From Lachnospiraceae bacterium (GTDB lineage Bacteria > Bacillota > Clostridia > Lachnospirales > Lachnospiraceae): a stretch of DNA of 64,000 nucleotides. The notes below the pieces were generated by a model. It worked only from the letters and a program-made list of their open reading frames with translations, was not told the origin of the DNA and ran no database searches. Positions 26,124 to 36,445 of the stretch are shown here, piece by piece. Location: the NCBI GenBank assembly GCA_910576125.1, contig CAJTHM010000010.1:124001-188000 (forward strand), written 5' to 3'. The position numbers and the translations under genes are program-made. Numbering within the stretch: position 1 is the first letter of the stretch; each line of letters opens with the position of its first letter.

Positions 26124-27512
26124 ATGAGCGAAGAAAAAAAGATTCCCTACAAGATTTATCTGGAAGAAAATGAGATTCCCGCCGCATGGTACAATCTGCG
26201 CGCCGATATGAAGAATAAGCCGGCGCCGCTTCTGAATCCCGGTACGCTGCAGCCCATGACGGCTGAAGAGCTGAAAGGGGTCTTCTGTGACGAGCTGGTG
26301 GCGCAGGAACTGGACGATACCAATGCCTATATCTCCATTCCCCGGGAAATTCAGGATTTCTACAAAATGTACCGCCCATCTCCTCTTGTCAGGGCCTATT
26401 GCCTGGAGGAAAAGCTGCAGACTCCGGCCAAAATCTACTATAAATTCGAGGGGAACAATACCAGCGGGAGCCATAAGCTCAATTCCGCCATCGCGCAGGC
26501 CTACTATGCGAAGAAGCAGGGGCTGAAAGGCGTCACCACAGAGACCGGAGCGGGACAGTGGGGTACGGCGCTTTCCATGGCATGCTCCTATTTTGGACTG
26601 GACTGCCTTGTATACATGGTGAAGGTCTCCTATGAGCAGAAGCCTTTCCGCCGGGAGGTCATGCGCACATACGGGGCGACTGTGACGCCCTCTCCCAGCG
26701 ATACCACGGAAATCGGCAGAAAGATTCTGGCTGAGTATCCGGGCACCACGGGCAGCCTCGGCTGCGCCATCTCCGAAGCCGTGGAGGCGGAGGCCACAAG
26801 AGAGGGCTACCGCTATGTGCTGGGCAGTGTGCTGAACCAGGTGCTGCTGCATCAGACTATCATCGGCCTTGAGACAAAGGCGGCACTTGACAAATATGGA
26901 ATCGTTCCGGACATCATCATAGGATGCGCGGGCGGCGGATCCAATTTGGGTGGACTGATTTCTCCCTTTGCGGGCGAGATGGTGCGCGGGGAGAAGAACT
27001 ACAGAATTATTGCGGTGGAGCCCGCTTCCTGTCCCAGCTTTACCAGAGGCGTGTTCGCCTACGATTTCTGCGATACAGGAAAGGTCTGCCCGCTGGCGAA
27101 GATGTACACGCTGGGCAGCGGATTCATCCCTTCCGCCAACCATGCGGGAGGCCTGCGCTATCACGGCATGAGCCCGATTCTGTCACAGCTTTACCATGAC
27201 GGCATCATGGAGGCGGTGAGCGTGGAGCAGACGGCTGTATTTGAGGCGGCGACGCAGTTTGCGAGGGTGGAGGGCATCCTCCCCGCGCCTGAGAGCAGCC
27301 ATGCGATTCGTGTTGCCATCGATGAAGCCATGAAGTGCAAGGAAACCGGAGAGGAGAAGACGATTGTGTTCGGCCTGACCGGTACCGGTTATTTCGATAT
27401 GGTGGCTTATGAAAAGTACAACAATGGGGAGATGGCGGACTATGTCCCCACGGATGAGGATTTGAAGCCGGGATTTGACGGGATTCCGAGATTTCCCGGA
27501 AATGAGTTTTAA
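26124..27512 (+). CDS. trpB: TrpB2-type tryptophan synthase beta-like enzyme
   Basis: PLP-dependent enzyme that should make tryptophan from indole and serine. The 462-residue length and the N-terminal extension with PAAWYNLRADM and PRPLL-like YRPSPLVRAYCLEEKL mark it as the TrpB2 class rather than the about 395-residue TrpB1 that pairs with TrpA. The PLP-binding Lys is in GSHKLNSAIAQAYYAKK, the catalytic Glu in GVTTETGAGQWGTA, and the phosphate-binding loop is GCAGGGSNLGG. No trpA or other trp genes lie nearby, in line with an indole-salvage role. A promoter-like sequence lies at 25961. Confidence 0.93.
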   Translation: MSEEKKIPYKIYLEENEIPAAWYNLRADMKNKPAPLLNPGTLQPMTAEELKGVFCDELVAQELDDTNAYISIPREIQDFYKMYRPSPLVRAYCLEEKLQTPAKIYYKFEGNNTSGSHKLNSAIAQAYYAKKQGLKGVTTETGAGQWGTALSMACSYFGLDCLVYMVKVSYEQKPFRREVMRTYGATVTPSPSDTTEIGRKILAEYPGTTGSLGCAISEAVEAEATREGYRYVLGSVLNQVLLHQTIIGLETKAALDKYGIVPDIIIGCAGGGSNLGGLISPFAGEMVRGEKNYRIIAVEPASCPSFTRGVFAYDFCDTGKVCPLAKMYTLGSGFIPSANHAGGLRYHGMSPILSQLYHDGIMEAVSVEQTAVFEAATQFARVEGILPAPESSHAIRVAIDEAMKCKETGEEKTIVFGLTGTGYFDMVAYEKYNNGEMADYVPTDEDLKPGFDGIPRFPGNEF

Positions 27513-27540
27513 CAGAATGAATGAACATGGGTGATGCCGC

Positions 27541-27611
27541 AGGAACGCAGGATTCGGACAGCCGGTGCCGGGGAGCCGGGCTGTCCGCTGCTCTGCGGCT
27601 GTCCGGTTCCT
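27541..27611 (+). promoter_or_regulatory. Leader with two mutually exclusive hairpins
   Basis: CGGACAGCCG (27555-27564) can pair either with GGCTGTCC (27579-27586) or with CGGCTGTCCG (27596-27605), the latter extended by AGGAAC with GTTCCT (27541-27546 and 27606-27611). It lies between trpB and degV. It has no U-run, so it could be an mRNA stability or translation-control element, or just a GC-rich intercistronic hairpin. Confidence 0.4.
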
Positions 27612-27661
27612 GAGAATCGGGCGGCTGTGGTCTGCGTATCGTGCGGGGATGGAGGTTGGTC

Positions 27662-28528
27662 ATGGAAGATTATGTGATCTGTATGGATGCGTCAGGAGAC
27701 TTGCTCGGGGAAATCGCCAGGGAGAACGGGATTGACTTTGTGCCCATGGAATACTCCTTGGGAGAGGAGATGCGGACATCCCATGGAGGCGAGGATGAGG
27801 CGGTATTGAAGAAATTTTATGATGGGCAGCGCAAAGGGGATATGACAAGGACTTCCCAGATTTCTCCCTATATGTATGAGGAGTATTTCAAGAAATTTCT
27901 GGAAGCCGGCAAATCCGTGCTGTACTTCTGCCTGTCCAGCGGATTGTCGAACACCTATGAAAGCTCCATGCTGGCAGCAGGGAATCTGAAAGAAGAGTAC
28001 CCAGAGCAGGAGATTCTTCCGATGGATACGCTGGCGGCCACGGGAGGCATCGGCATTCTGGTGGAGCAGGCCATTGAAAATAAAAGGAAAGGCATGGACA
28101 TCCGCAGGAATTACGAGGCTGTCAGGGCACTGGTTCCGAAGCTGCGCCATTTTTTCATGGTGCAGGATCTCATGTACCTGAAACGGGGAGGCCGGGTTGG
28201 CGCGGCTACGGCGATTGTGGGCTCCGCCCTCAACATCAAGCCGATACTTAAGATTGACGAGAACGGAAAACTGGTGACCATAGACAAAAAGCGCGGCAAC
28301 AAGGCTGCCATGACGGCACTGTTCACATACTTCAAAGATAATTACAACCCGGAGCTGGGCAATACCATCTATATCTGTGACGCGGACACGCCGGAACTGG
28401 CGGAGGCGCTGGTGGAGAAAGTAAAAGCGGAAGCGCCGGATGCGGTCGTCAGGCGGATGATGCTCTCGCCCATTATCGGCGCCCATACAGGCCCGGGAAT
28501 GCTCTCCATGATTCTGCTGGGGAAATAA
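27662..28528 (+). CDS. DegV family fatty-acid-binding protein
   Basis: Two-lobed protein that binds a single fatty acid and is known in Gram-positives as the FakB partner of the FakA kinase. Features in its 288 residues are CMDASGDL at the N-terminus, RTSQISPYMYEEYFKKFLEA near residue 62, FCLSSGLSNTYESS near 88 (the Ser-rich head-group loop), DTLAATGGIGILVEQA near 122, RRNYEAVR and LMYLKRGGRVG near 175, and IGAHTGPGMLSMILLGK at the C-terminus. GGAGG lies 8 bases before ATG 27662. No fakA is nearby. Confidence 0.92.
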   Translation: MEDYVICMDASGDLLGEIARENGIDFVPMEYSLGEEMRTSHGGEDEAVLKKFYDGQRKGDMTRTSQISPYMYEEYFKKFLEAGKSVLYFCLSSGLSNTYESSMLAAGNLKEEYPEQEILPMDTLAATGGIGILVEQAIENKRKGMDIRRNYEAVRALVPKLRHFFMVQDLMYLKRGGRVGAATAIVGSALNIKPILKIDENGKLVTIDKKRGNKAAMTALFTYFKDNYNPELGNTIYICDADTPELAEALVEKVKAEAPDAVVRRMMLSPIIGAHTGPGMLSMILLGK

Positions 28529-28568
28529 TCCTGACATGAAAACCGATACCAAAGAAAATGTTTTGTAG

Positions 28569-28605
28569 AAAAAAGTCTCGTTGGAAGTTTCAAGGGACTT
28601 TTTTT
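28569..28605 (+). terminator. Rho-independent terminator after degV
   Basis: AAAAAAGTC pairs with GACTTTTTT around an 18-base loop, ending in seven T. The A-run on the other side would let it work on either strand. Confidence 0.75.
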
Positions 28606-28712
28606 CGTGGGATTGTCTTTTTGGACTATCCGTCCAATGACAAATCAATAATCCTGTGTTACGCTGAATTCAGCCGGAGGGGATAGCGAGGGGCCGGGAA
28701 AGGAGTGGAGGC

Positions 28713-29111
28713 ATGACGGATAATGATTATCTGTATATCGATTTAAAAAAGACGGGTATGCGTCTGGAAGGCCTGATAAGGCAAAAGGGATATTCGGTGA
28801 GGGATATCCAGAATATTCTGCATCTGTCTTGTCCGCAGCCGATATATCGCTGGATGCGGGGGCAGATCTTGCCGTCGGTGGACCATTTATATGTTTTGTC
28901 CAGGGTGCTTCAGGTACATATGGAAGAGCTGCTGGTTGCGGCGCATCGGATGCCGGAGACTGCTGCCGGGGCAGAGAGGTCCAGATGGAGGCGCATGTCG
29001 GAATATCAAAGGAGATTTTCGACTGAAAGCGGCATGATGTGGTGGAGCCTATATGTTTCATTTCATGATAGATTTGGAGAATACCAGGAGCAGGGGCCTG
29101 CAGGGCGCTGA
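28713..29111 (+). CDS. XRE-like helix-turn-helix protein
   Basis: A 132-residue DNA-binding protein. Residues 10-75 form an XRE-type HTH: TGMRLEGLIRQKGYSVRDIQ, then LSCPQPIYRWMRGQILPSVD and LYVLSRVLQVHMEELL. This version, with CPQPIYRW in the recognition helix, is a form common as stand-alone regulators in Lachnospiraceae. AGGAGTGGAGG precedes the ATG. The last 20 codons overlap the start of the PIN-like gene by 59 bases in another frame, suggesting tight translational coupling. A plausible role is autoregulator of the three-gene operon. Confidence 0.8.
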   Translation: MTDNDYLYIDLKKTGMRLEGLIRQKGYSVRDIQNILHLSCPQPIYRWMRGQILPSVDHLYVLSRVLQVHMEELLVAAHRMPETAAGAERSRWRRMSEYQRRFSTESGMMWWSLYVSFHDRFGEYQEQGPAGR

Positions 29112-29739
29112 ATACCTGACCGCAGATGACTGCGTGACGATTTTCTATAGCCAGACCTGTGTAAAGTTGGAAAAAGGGAAACTGCAGCAGATTATCGACG
29201 CGGGGAGCGTTCTGGACATTCGCCGTCTGCGGAGGACTGGCAAGAACGCCCTGGATTTCTACATCGCATCCAGAATCGGCGAGCTGTTCGGCGGCGGATA
29301 TTCGGGTATAGTGGCCATTGTGAGCAACGATAAGGGATATAATGCTGTGCAGGATTACTGGTCCAGTTGTGCGAAGCCTGCGCGGAAAGTGCTTTTGCAG
29401 TCCAATATCGAGCAGTGCATCGGCTGCTCCAATGAAAGCAGCGACAGGAAAAAGCTGATTCAGGGAAAACTGCAGGAGGTGAACCTGGAGACGGAATACC
29501 GTTTGTATGGAGAGCGGCTGAAGATGAGGAGAGCGCTGGAGGATATCTTTTCGGATACGTCTTACAGGAATCTGACAGGACAGATTTTCGGCGTGGTGGA
29601 GGGAAGAAAGGAGAGTGAGCCCAGGGGATTGTATCTTGATACGATCAAGCGGTTCGGGAGAGAGGACGGGCTGGAGATATACAGGAGGATAAAGCAGGCA
29701 TTTGGGGCGGAGCGGGAGAGGGCAGCGGACGAAAGCTAA
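29053..29739 (+). CDS. PIN/NYN-like ribonuclease-fold protein
   Basis: Predicted metal-dependent RNase of the PIN-like superfamily, 228 residues. Acidic residues sit where PIN/NYN active sites expect them: MIDLENTRSRG at residues 5-15, NALDFYIASRIGEL near 70, and IVSNDKGYNAVQDYW near 92-106 (the NDxGY strand-turn). The C-terminal 110 residues are helical and charged, ending with DGLEIYRRIKQAFG. ATG 29053 has GGTGGAG just upstream and lies inside the HTH gene. Most similar in pattern to the PIN-like domains found in Lachnospiraceae next to HTH genes; the target RNA is unknown. Confidence 0.75.
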   Translation: MFHFMIDLENTRSRGLQGAEYLTADDCVTIFYSQTCVKLEKGKLQQIIDAGSVLDIRRLRRTGKNALDFYIASRIGELFGGGYSGIVAIVSNDKGYNAVQDYWSSCAKPARKVLLQSNIEQCIGCSNESSDRKKLIQGKLQEVNLETEYRLYGERLKMRRALEDIFSDTSYRNLTGQIFGVVEGRKESEPRGLYLDTIKRFGREDGLEIYRRIKQAFGAERERAADES

Positions 29740-29749
29740 GGAGGTAGCT

Positions 29750-30559
29750 ATGAGGGACTGGATTGAGATTAATGGCAGACGGCTAATCTGGGAAGACTTT
29801 ATAGGGATTCTGGACTACTACAGGTACAAGTCCATCATCAGGGGAAAAGGACGCGATGTCAGGAATCAGTACAATTACATGATATATGTGCTGCAGGAAC
29901 TTGCTTATGATTATCACGAGGGGAGCGACTATGTGCTGGATCATCTGGAGGATTTCATCACGCGGCACTATATGAAGATGCCTGTGGAGCGGAGGCTGCC
30001 GGAGGCATTGGAAGAGCTGTTCAACCAGATGCAGACCCGTCTCCACATCAATCTGTCAGAGGTTCTTGATGAGTGCGTAAAGAATTCCCTGAAGACATAT
30101 CAGCATATGCAGGATACGGAGAAAGCCGAGAGCGAGAGGGCAGCGCTGATTCGTTCCCTGCCGGTGAGGCATGGCGACATCGCCAGCAGGGATCCGATCA
30201 AAAAGGTGTATTATCTGATGAGCCTGCAGAAAGCGAAAATGAAATGCCCGGAGTACCAGGTGGGGAGGCAGGAGATTCAGGCCACCAGTATCTGGTGCGA
30301 GCTCCTGATACTGGGCATTTCCTCCGATATGATTACCAGCGGACTGCTGAAGCGGGCCGTGGAGGATGATGTCCTGTCAGAGATAGATGTATCAGGGCTG
30401 CTCAGGGACAGGCGCCATGTGGAGAAAGACTATGAAGAGTATCTGGAGGAAATCTCCGGGTTTGCCCTGGATGAGCCTACGGATATCCCGATACAGGATT
30501 TCCTTGGATTGTGCGAAGGACGTCTTCGGGAGATGCTTGGCATAAAAGGAAGCGAATAA
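29750..30559 (+). CDS. Unknown protein in the HTH/PIN operon
   Basis: A 269-residue, mostly helical soluble protein starting MRDWIEINGRRLIWEDFIGI. It is Tyr-rich at the N-terminus (DYYRYKSIIRGKGRDVRNQY) and has no recognised domain, signal or membrane segment. AAGGAGGT lies 5-6 bases before ATG 29750, and the gap to the PIN-like gene is 10 bases, so it is certainly co-transcribed. It may be the regulator, adaptor or substrate-recognition partner of the nuclease; that is inference from position only. Confidence 0.7.
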   Translation: MRDWIEINGRRLIWEDFIGILDYYRYKSIIRGKGRDVRNQYNYMIYVLQELAYDYHEGSDYVLDHLEDFITRHYMKMPVERRLPEALEELFNQMQTRLHINLSEVLDECVKNSLKTYQHMQDTEKAESERAALIRSLPVRHGDIASRDPIKKVYYLMSLQKAKMKCPEYQVGRQEIQATSIWCELLILGISSDMITSGLLKRAVEDDVLSEIDVSGLLRDRRHVEKDYEEYLEEISGFALDEPTDIPIQDFLGLCEGRLREMLGIKGSE

Positions 30560-30597
30560 GAGATGCCGGCAAGAGATGCTGGCAGGCGAATCGGGAC

Positions 30598-30626
30598 TTG
30601 ACAAAACTTCAAAGTAGGTGCATAAT
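30598..30626 (+). promoter_or_regulatory. Strong sigma-A promoter of pyrG
   Basis: A perfect TTGACA, a 17-base spacer and CATAAT. Transcription should start near 30633, some six bases before the hairpin described in the next entry. Confidence 0.75.
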
Positions 30627-30638
30627 GCAAAGAGGAAC

Positions 30639-32362
<1,724 letters not shown>

Positions 32363-32544
32363 GCGCCCGGGAAATTCTGGACTGCGTGAACTGTGAAAGT
32401 AGTTCAATGCCAGGTCGCGAATTTGTACCGGGCAGGTCTTTCTGTCACGAATCGCTTGTGCTGCTGCGGATAGTACGACAGGAAACCGATGAAGAATTCC
32501 AAGCGGTTCAGGGAACGGCAAAAGGCAAAAAGGAGTGGAATATT

Positions 32545-33969
32545 ATGGATTTGCATGAGGAATGCGGCGTGCTGGGAATCATCAGTCCCGCAACCGCAGA
32601 CGTGGCAGGGATGGCATATTATGGGCTGTATGCCTTACAGCACCGCGGACAGGAGAGCTGCGGCATCGTGATAAATGATGACGGCGTGTTTTCCTCCTAT
32701 AAGGATTTGGGGCTGGTCAGCGAGGTATTTTCCGCCGATTCGCTGTCCCGGCTGCCCAGGGGGAACATGGCGGTAGGTCATGTCCGCTACGGAACCACGG
32801 GCGGGACGAACCGGAATAACTGCCAGCCCATCGAGGTCAATCATCAAAAGGGAAAGATGGCGCTGGCCCACAACGGAAACCTGAGCAATGCGGCAGTGCT
32901 CCGCAATGCGCTGGAATTGTCAGGGGCCATCTTCCACACCACCAGCGACACGGAGACCATCGCCTATATCGTCACAAGAGAGCGCCTGCGCACGCCATCC
33001 ATCGAGGACGCGCTCAGCGCCGCCATGGATACCCTGGACGGGGCTTATTCGCTGGTGCTGATGTCCTCCCGGAAGCTGATCTGCGCGAGAGATCCCTATG
33101 GGTTCCGGCCTCTCTGCTATGGGCGGACGGAAGACGGGATGTATGTAGCCGCCTCCGAGAGCTGTGCGCTGAAAGCAGTGGGGGCAGAGTTCGTGCGGGA
33201 TTTGGAACCCGGTGAAATCCTTGTATTCGGCCCTGAGGGCATGGTCTCCCGCAGGGAACATTGCGGAAAAAAGTCGAAAAAACTCTGTATTTTTGAATAC
33301 ATCTATTTCGCGAGGCCGGATTCCGTGATTGACGGCGTATCGGTTCATGGAGCGAGGGTGCAGGCAGGACGGATTCTGGCGGAAACCCATCCGGCGCAGG
33401 CGGATATCGTAGTGGGCGTGCCGGATTCGGGGCTGGACGGAGCGCTGGGATTTTCCATGGAATCAGGAATTCCCTATGGAATCGGGCTGATAAAGAATAA
33501 GTATATCGGCAGGACATTCATTTCTCCCGGCCAGAGCGAAAGGCTGGATCAGGTGAAAATCAAGCTGAGCGCCATTGAGGAGAGCGTCAGGGGGAAGCGG
33601 GTAGTATTGATTGACGATTCCATCGTGAGAGGCACCACCAGCAGCCGCATCGTAAAACTTCTCAGAGAGGCGGGAGCGAAAGAAATCCATATGCGCATCT
33701 CCTCGCCGCCTTTTCTCCATCCCTGTTACTATGGGACGGACATTGACTCCGGAGAGCACCTGATTGCCTGCCGCCACAGCGTGGAGGAGACGGCGGATAT
33801 CATCGGAGCGGACAGCCTGGGCTATCTGCCGGTAGGACAGTTGGGAGCGCTTATCGGAAACAGCGGATACTGCAGCGCCTGCTTTGACGGGGAGTATCCT
33901 ACGCCGGTTCCCGCGGATACAAGGAAAGACCGGTTTGAACAGAAACTTTCCGAGAGGAGAAAGCAATGA
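32545..33969 (+). CDS. purF: Amidophosphoribosyltransferase
   Basis: First enzyme of purine synthesis, converting PRPP and glutamine to phosphoribosylamine. MDLHEE is a short propeptide before Cys7 (CGVLGI), the N-terminal nucleophile exposed by self-cleavage. The glutaminase domain follows (YALQHRGQES, HVRYGTTGGTN, LAHNGNLSN), then the PRTase domain with the PRPP loop RVVLIDDSIVRGTTS near residue 352. Cys residues in KKLCIFEY, LHPCYYG and YCSACFDG match the 4Fe-4S ligands of the oxygen-sensitive Bacillus-type enzyme. AAAAGGAGTGG precedes ATG 32545; the frame is open further upstream without a start signal. It is followed by a strong terminator. Confidence 0.97.
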   Translation: MDLHEECGVLGIISPATADVAGMAYYGLYALQHRGQESCGIVINDDGVFSSYKDLGLVSEVFSADSLSRLPRGNMAVGHVRYGTTGGTNRNNCQPIEVNHQKGKMALAHNGNLSNAAVLRNALELSGAIFHTTSDTETIAYIVTRERLRTPSIEDALSAAMDTLDGAYSLVLMSSRKLICARDPYGFRPLCYGRTEDGMYVAASESCALKAVGAEFVRDLEPGEILVFGPEGMVSRREHCGKKSKKLCIFEYIYFARPDSVIDGVSVHGARVQAGRILAETHPAQADIVVGVPDSGLDGALGFSMESGIPYGIGLIKNKYIGRTFISPGQSERLDQVKIKLSAIEESVRGKRVVLIDDSIVRGTTSSRIVKLLREAGAKEIHMRISSPPFLHPCYYGTDIDSGEHLIACRHSVEETADIIGADSLGYLPVGQLGALIGNSGYCSACFDGEYPTPVPADTRKDRFEQKLSERRKQ

Positions 33970-33988
33970 ATACAAGCAGTCGAATCAG

Positions 33989-34028
33989 GCTGCGCGGCAG
34001 GCATGGATGCCAAAGCCGCGCGGCTTTT
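33989..34028 (+). terminator. Rho-independent terminator after purF
   Basis: GCTGCGCGGC pairs with GCCGCGCGGC (one G-T pair), with a nested GGCAT/ATGCC stem, followed by TTTTATATTTT. It starts 19 bases after the purF stop. Confidence 0.88.
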
Positions 34029-34046
34029 ATATTTTGGATAATTTAG

Positions 34047-34075
34047 TTGGCAGAAAAGGATGGATATGATAAAAT
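34047..34075 (+). promoter_or_regulatory. Predicted promoter of the recD2 unit
   Basis: TTGGCA, a 17-base spacer ending in TATGA and TAAAAT, directly behind the purF terminator and 34 bases before the small ORF at 34110. Confidence 0.6.
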
Positions 34076-34109
34076 GCAGTATAAGTCAAAAGCGGAGGTG
34101 CGTTGTGAA

Positions 34110-34208
34110 ATGAAATCACATAAATACTGGACAATTGCTATGGTTTTCTGTATGATTATGGTAATTTATTCAGGCCATAAGCTGGCAGGCGGCCACCGTC
34201 CTGACTGA
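34110..34208 (+). CDS. 32-residue single-pass membrane peptide
   Basis: The frame MKSHKYWTIAMVFCMIMVIY continues SGHKLAGGHRPD and stops. It has a basic N-terminus, one hydrophobic segment of about 16 residues and a basic tail. GCGGAGGTG lies 10-12 bases upstream, and a promoter-like sequence at 34047 would start transcription just before it. The composition is clearly peptide-like and not random. It lies 36 bases before recD2, so it may be a leader peptide or a genuine small membrane protein. No family is known to me. Confidence 0.5.
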   Translation: MKSHKYWTIAMVFCMIMVIYSGHKLAGGHRPD

Positions 34209-34244
34209 TGCCTGGCATGTATGCGGAAAGGAGCAGAATGAGCG

Positions 34245-36416
34245 ATGAACATCCGGTGCGTCATAGAGCGAATTACATACCAGAACCCGGAAAACGGCTA
34301 TTCTGTCCTGAAAGCCCATGTAAAGGGCTATGACGACCTGGTCACCGTGGTGGGCAATCTACTGGATGCGAACGTAGGTTCGGTGCTTCTGGTGGAGGGG
34401 AACTGGAAGGTGGACTCCAAGTATGGCCGTCAGTTCATGGCGCAGAGCTGGGAGGAGACGCTTCCTGCCACTGTCTACGGCATGGAGAAATACTTGGGCA
34501 GCGGACTTATCAAAGGGGTAGGGCCGAAGTACGCGAAGAAAATCGTCCAGAGATTCGGCACGGATACCTTTACGGTCATTGAGGACAATATCGAAGTCCT
34601 GATAGAGATTCCGGGCATCGGACATAAGCGCATCCGGATGATAGCGGAGAGCTGGGAGCGGCAGAAAGAAGTGAAGAATATCATGCTTTTTCTGCAGGAG
34701 CATGGGGTCAGCACAGCCTTTGCCGCCAAGATATACAAGCAGTATGGAAATGAGAGCATTGCCAGGATGAAAGAGAATCCGTTCCAGCTGGCGGACGACA
34801 TCTGGGGAATCGGATTCAAGACCGCGGACGGCATCGCCGGGAAGCTGGGCTTTGGGAAAGAAGCTTATGTCCGCCTGCGCAGCGGCATCATGTACACCTT
34901 GAGCGAACTTGCCGACGAAGGGCATGTGTACGCGCGGAAGGAACAGCTGACAGAGAAAGCCTCGGTCCTGCTGGAGGCGGAGGAGGGCTGTATCGTCATG
35001 ACCATGGACCAGATGCTCCGGGACAGGGATCTGATACAAGAGGAGGATGCAGTCTACCTTCCACCCTTTTATTACGCGGAGACAGGCACGGCGAATAAAC
35101 TGAAGCGCCTGGCGGAGGCTCCGGCGCAGGACAGGCTGTGGGAACAGCTGGCCAGGGCGAGGAGGGATACCGGGAATGAAAATCTCTCCGTGGATGTTGC
35201 CAGGATTGAGCAGTCCGTAGGCATGCATTATGATGAAATCCAGGCTGACGCTATCAGGCGCGCCGCCATGGCGAAGGTGATGGTCCTGACGGGAGGCCCC
35301 GGCACGGGCAAGACTACCACGACACAGGGAATCATCGCCGCCTACCGGGCTTACGGCCTTAACATACTGCTGGCTGCCCCTACCGGGAGAGCGGCAAAGC
35401 GGATGACGGAGGCCACGGGGCTGGAGGCGAAGACCATCCACAGGCTTCTGGAGTGCAAGCCTCCGGAAGGCTACCAGAAGGACGAGGAGAATCCTCTGGA
35501 GGGGGATGTGCTGATTGTGGACGAGTGCTCCATGATCGACATCGTGCTGATGAATTCTTTGCTGAAAGCGATTCCTGTGGGGATGCGCCTGATTCTGGTG
35601 GGCGATATCGACCAGCTGCCCTCCGTGGGGGCGGGAAATGTGCTCAGGGACATCATCGATTCAGGGCAGTTCGCGGTCATCAGGCTGACGCGGATTTTCC
35701 GGCAGGCCCGGGAGAGCCGGATCGTTATGAGCGCCCACAGGATAAATGCGGGGCAGATGCCGGACCTTTCCAACGGGAAAGGCACTGATTTCTTTTTTGT
35801 CCGGCGGGAGGAGCCTGAGGACGCGGCGGCGGAAATCGTGAAGCTGGTGAAAGAGAAGCTGCCGCGGTATTATCATGTGGAAGCTGCCGCGGTACAGGTG
35901 CTGACTCCCATGCAGAAAGGCGTGGTGGGAGCCACGAATCTGAACCTGGCCCTCCAGGAGGCGCTGAACCCGGAGGGAGAGGGACTGCGGCGCAGCGGCT
36001 TTGTGTTCCGCGCGAACGACAAGGTCATGCAGATAAAGAACAATTACGACAAAGAAGTCTTCAATGGGGATATCGGCATGGTAGAGGCGGTGGACATGAC
36101 GAACAGGACGCTTACCGTGAATTTCGATAATCGGAGAATCGTTTATGACGCTACGGAGCTGGACGAGCTGGTCCACGCTTATGCCACCACCATCCATAAG
36201 GCCCAGGGTTCAGAGTACCCCATTGTGGTGATGCCGGTGCTGATGACCCATTTCGTGATGCTTCAGAGGAATCTGATCTATACCGGCATCACCAGAGCAA
36301 AGAAGATTCTTGTGATGGTGGGGACGAAGAAAGCGCTGGCCTATGCGGTGCGCAATGTGACCGTGACGGCGCGCAATACCATGCTGAAGGAACGGCTGGC
36401 GGGGGAGAGGACGTAA
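34245..36416 (+). CDS. recD2: RecD2-type ATP-dependent DNA helicase
   Basis: A 5'-3' SF1B DNA helicase involved in repair and fork maintenance in Firmicutes, which work without RecBC. The N-terminal OB-like region (ITYQNPENGYSVLKAHVKGY) and helix-hairpin-helix region (SGLIKGVGPKYAKKI, EIPGIGHKRI) are followed by the motor: Walker A GGPGTGKTTTTQGI near 350, APTGRAAKRM, TIHRLLE, Walker B VDECSMIDI, GDIDQLPSVGAGNVL, LTRIFRQA, and TIHKAQGSEYP with YTGITRAKK at the end. At 723 residues it is typical. The window also encodes nth, so several repair functions cluster here. Confidence 0.95.
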   Translation: MNIRCVIERITYQNPENGYSVLKAHVKGYDDLVTVVGNLLDANVGSVLLVEGNWKVDSKYGRQFMAQSWEETLPATVYGMEKYLGSGLIKGVGPKYAKKIVQRFGTDTFTVIEDNIEVLIEIPGIGHKRIRMIAESWERQKEVKNIMLFLQEHGVSTAFAAKIYKQYGNESIARMKENPFQLADDIWGIGFKTADGIAGKLGFGKEAYVRLRSGIMYTLSELADEGHVYARKEQLTEKASVLLEAEEGCIVMTMDQMLRDRDLIQEEDAVYLPPFYYAETGTANKLKRLAEAPAQDRLWEQLARARRDTGNENLSVDVARIEQSVGMHYDEIQADAIRRAAMAKVMVLTGGPGTGKTTTTQGIIAAYRAYGLNILLAAPTGRAAKRMTEATGLEAKTIHRLLECKPPEGYQKDEENPLEGDVLIVDECSMIDIVLMNSLLKAIPVGMRLILVGDIDQLPSVGAGNVLRDIIDSGQFAVIRLTRIFRQARESRIVMSAHRINAGQMPDLSNGKGTDFFFVRREEPEDAAAEIVKLVKEKLPRYYHVEAAAVQVLTPMQKGVVGATNLNLALQEALNPEGEGLRRSGFVFRANDKVMQIKNNYDKEVFNGDIGMVEAVDMTNRTLTVNFDNRRIVYDATELDELVHAYATTIHKAQGSEYPIVVMPVLMTHFVMLQRNLIYTGITRAKKILVMVGTKKALAYAVRNVTVTARNTMLKERLAGERT

Positions 36417-36445
36417 TGCTTTATGGGGAGCGCAGCGGCGGACAG

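Noticed and set aside
32363..32544. Possible purine riboswitch before purF
   Set aside because: No conserved purine-riboswitch core or terminator could be found by eye in the 182-base gap.
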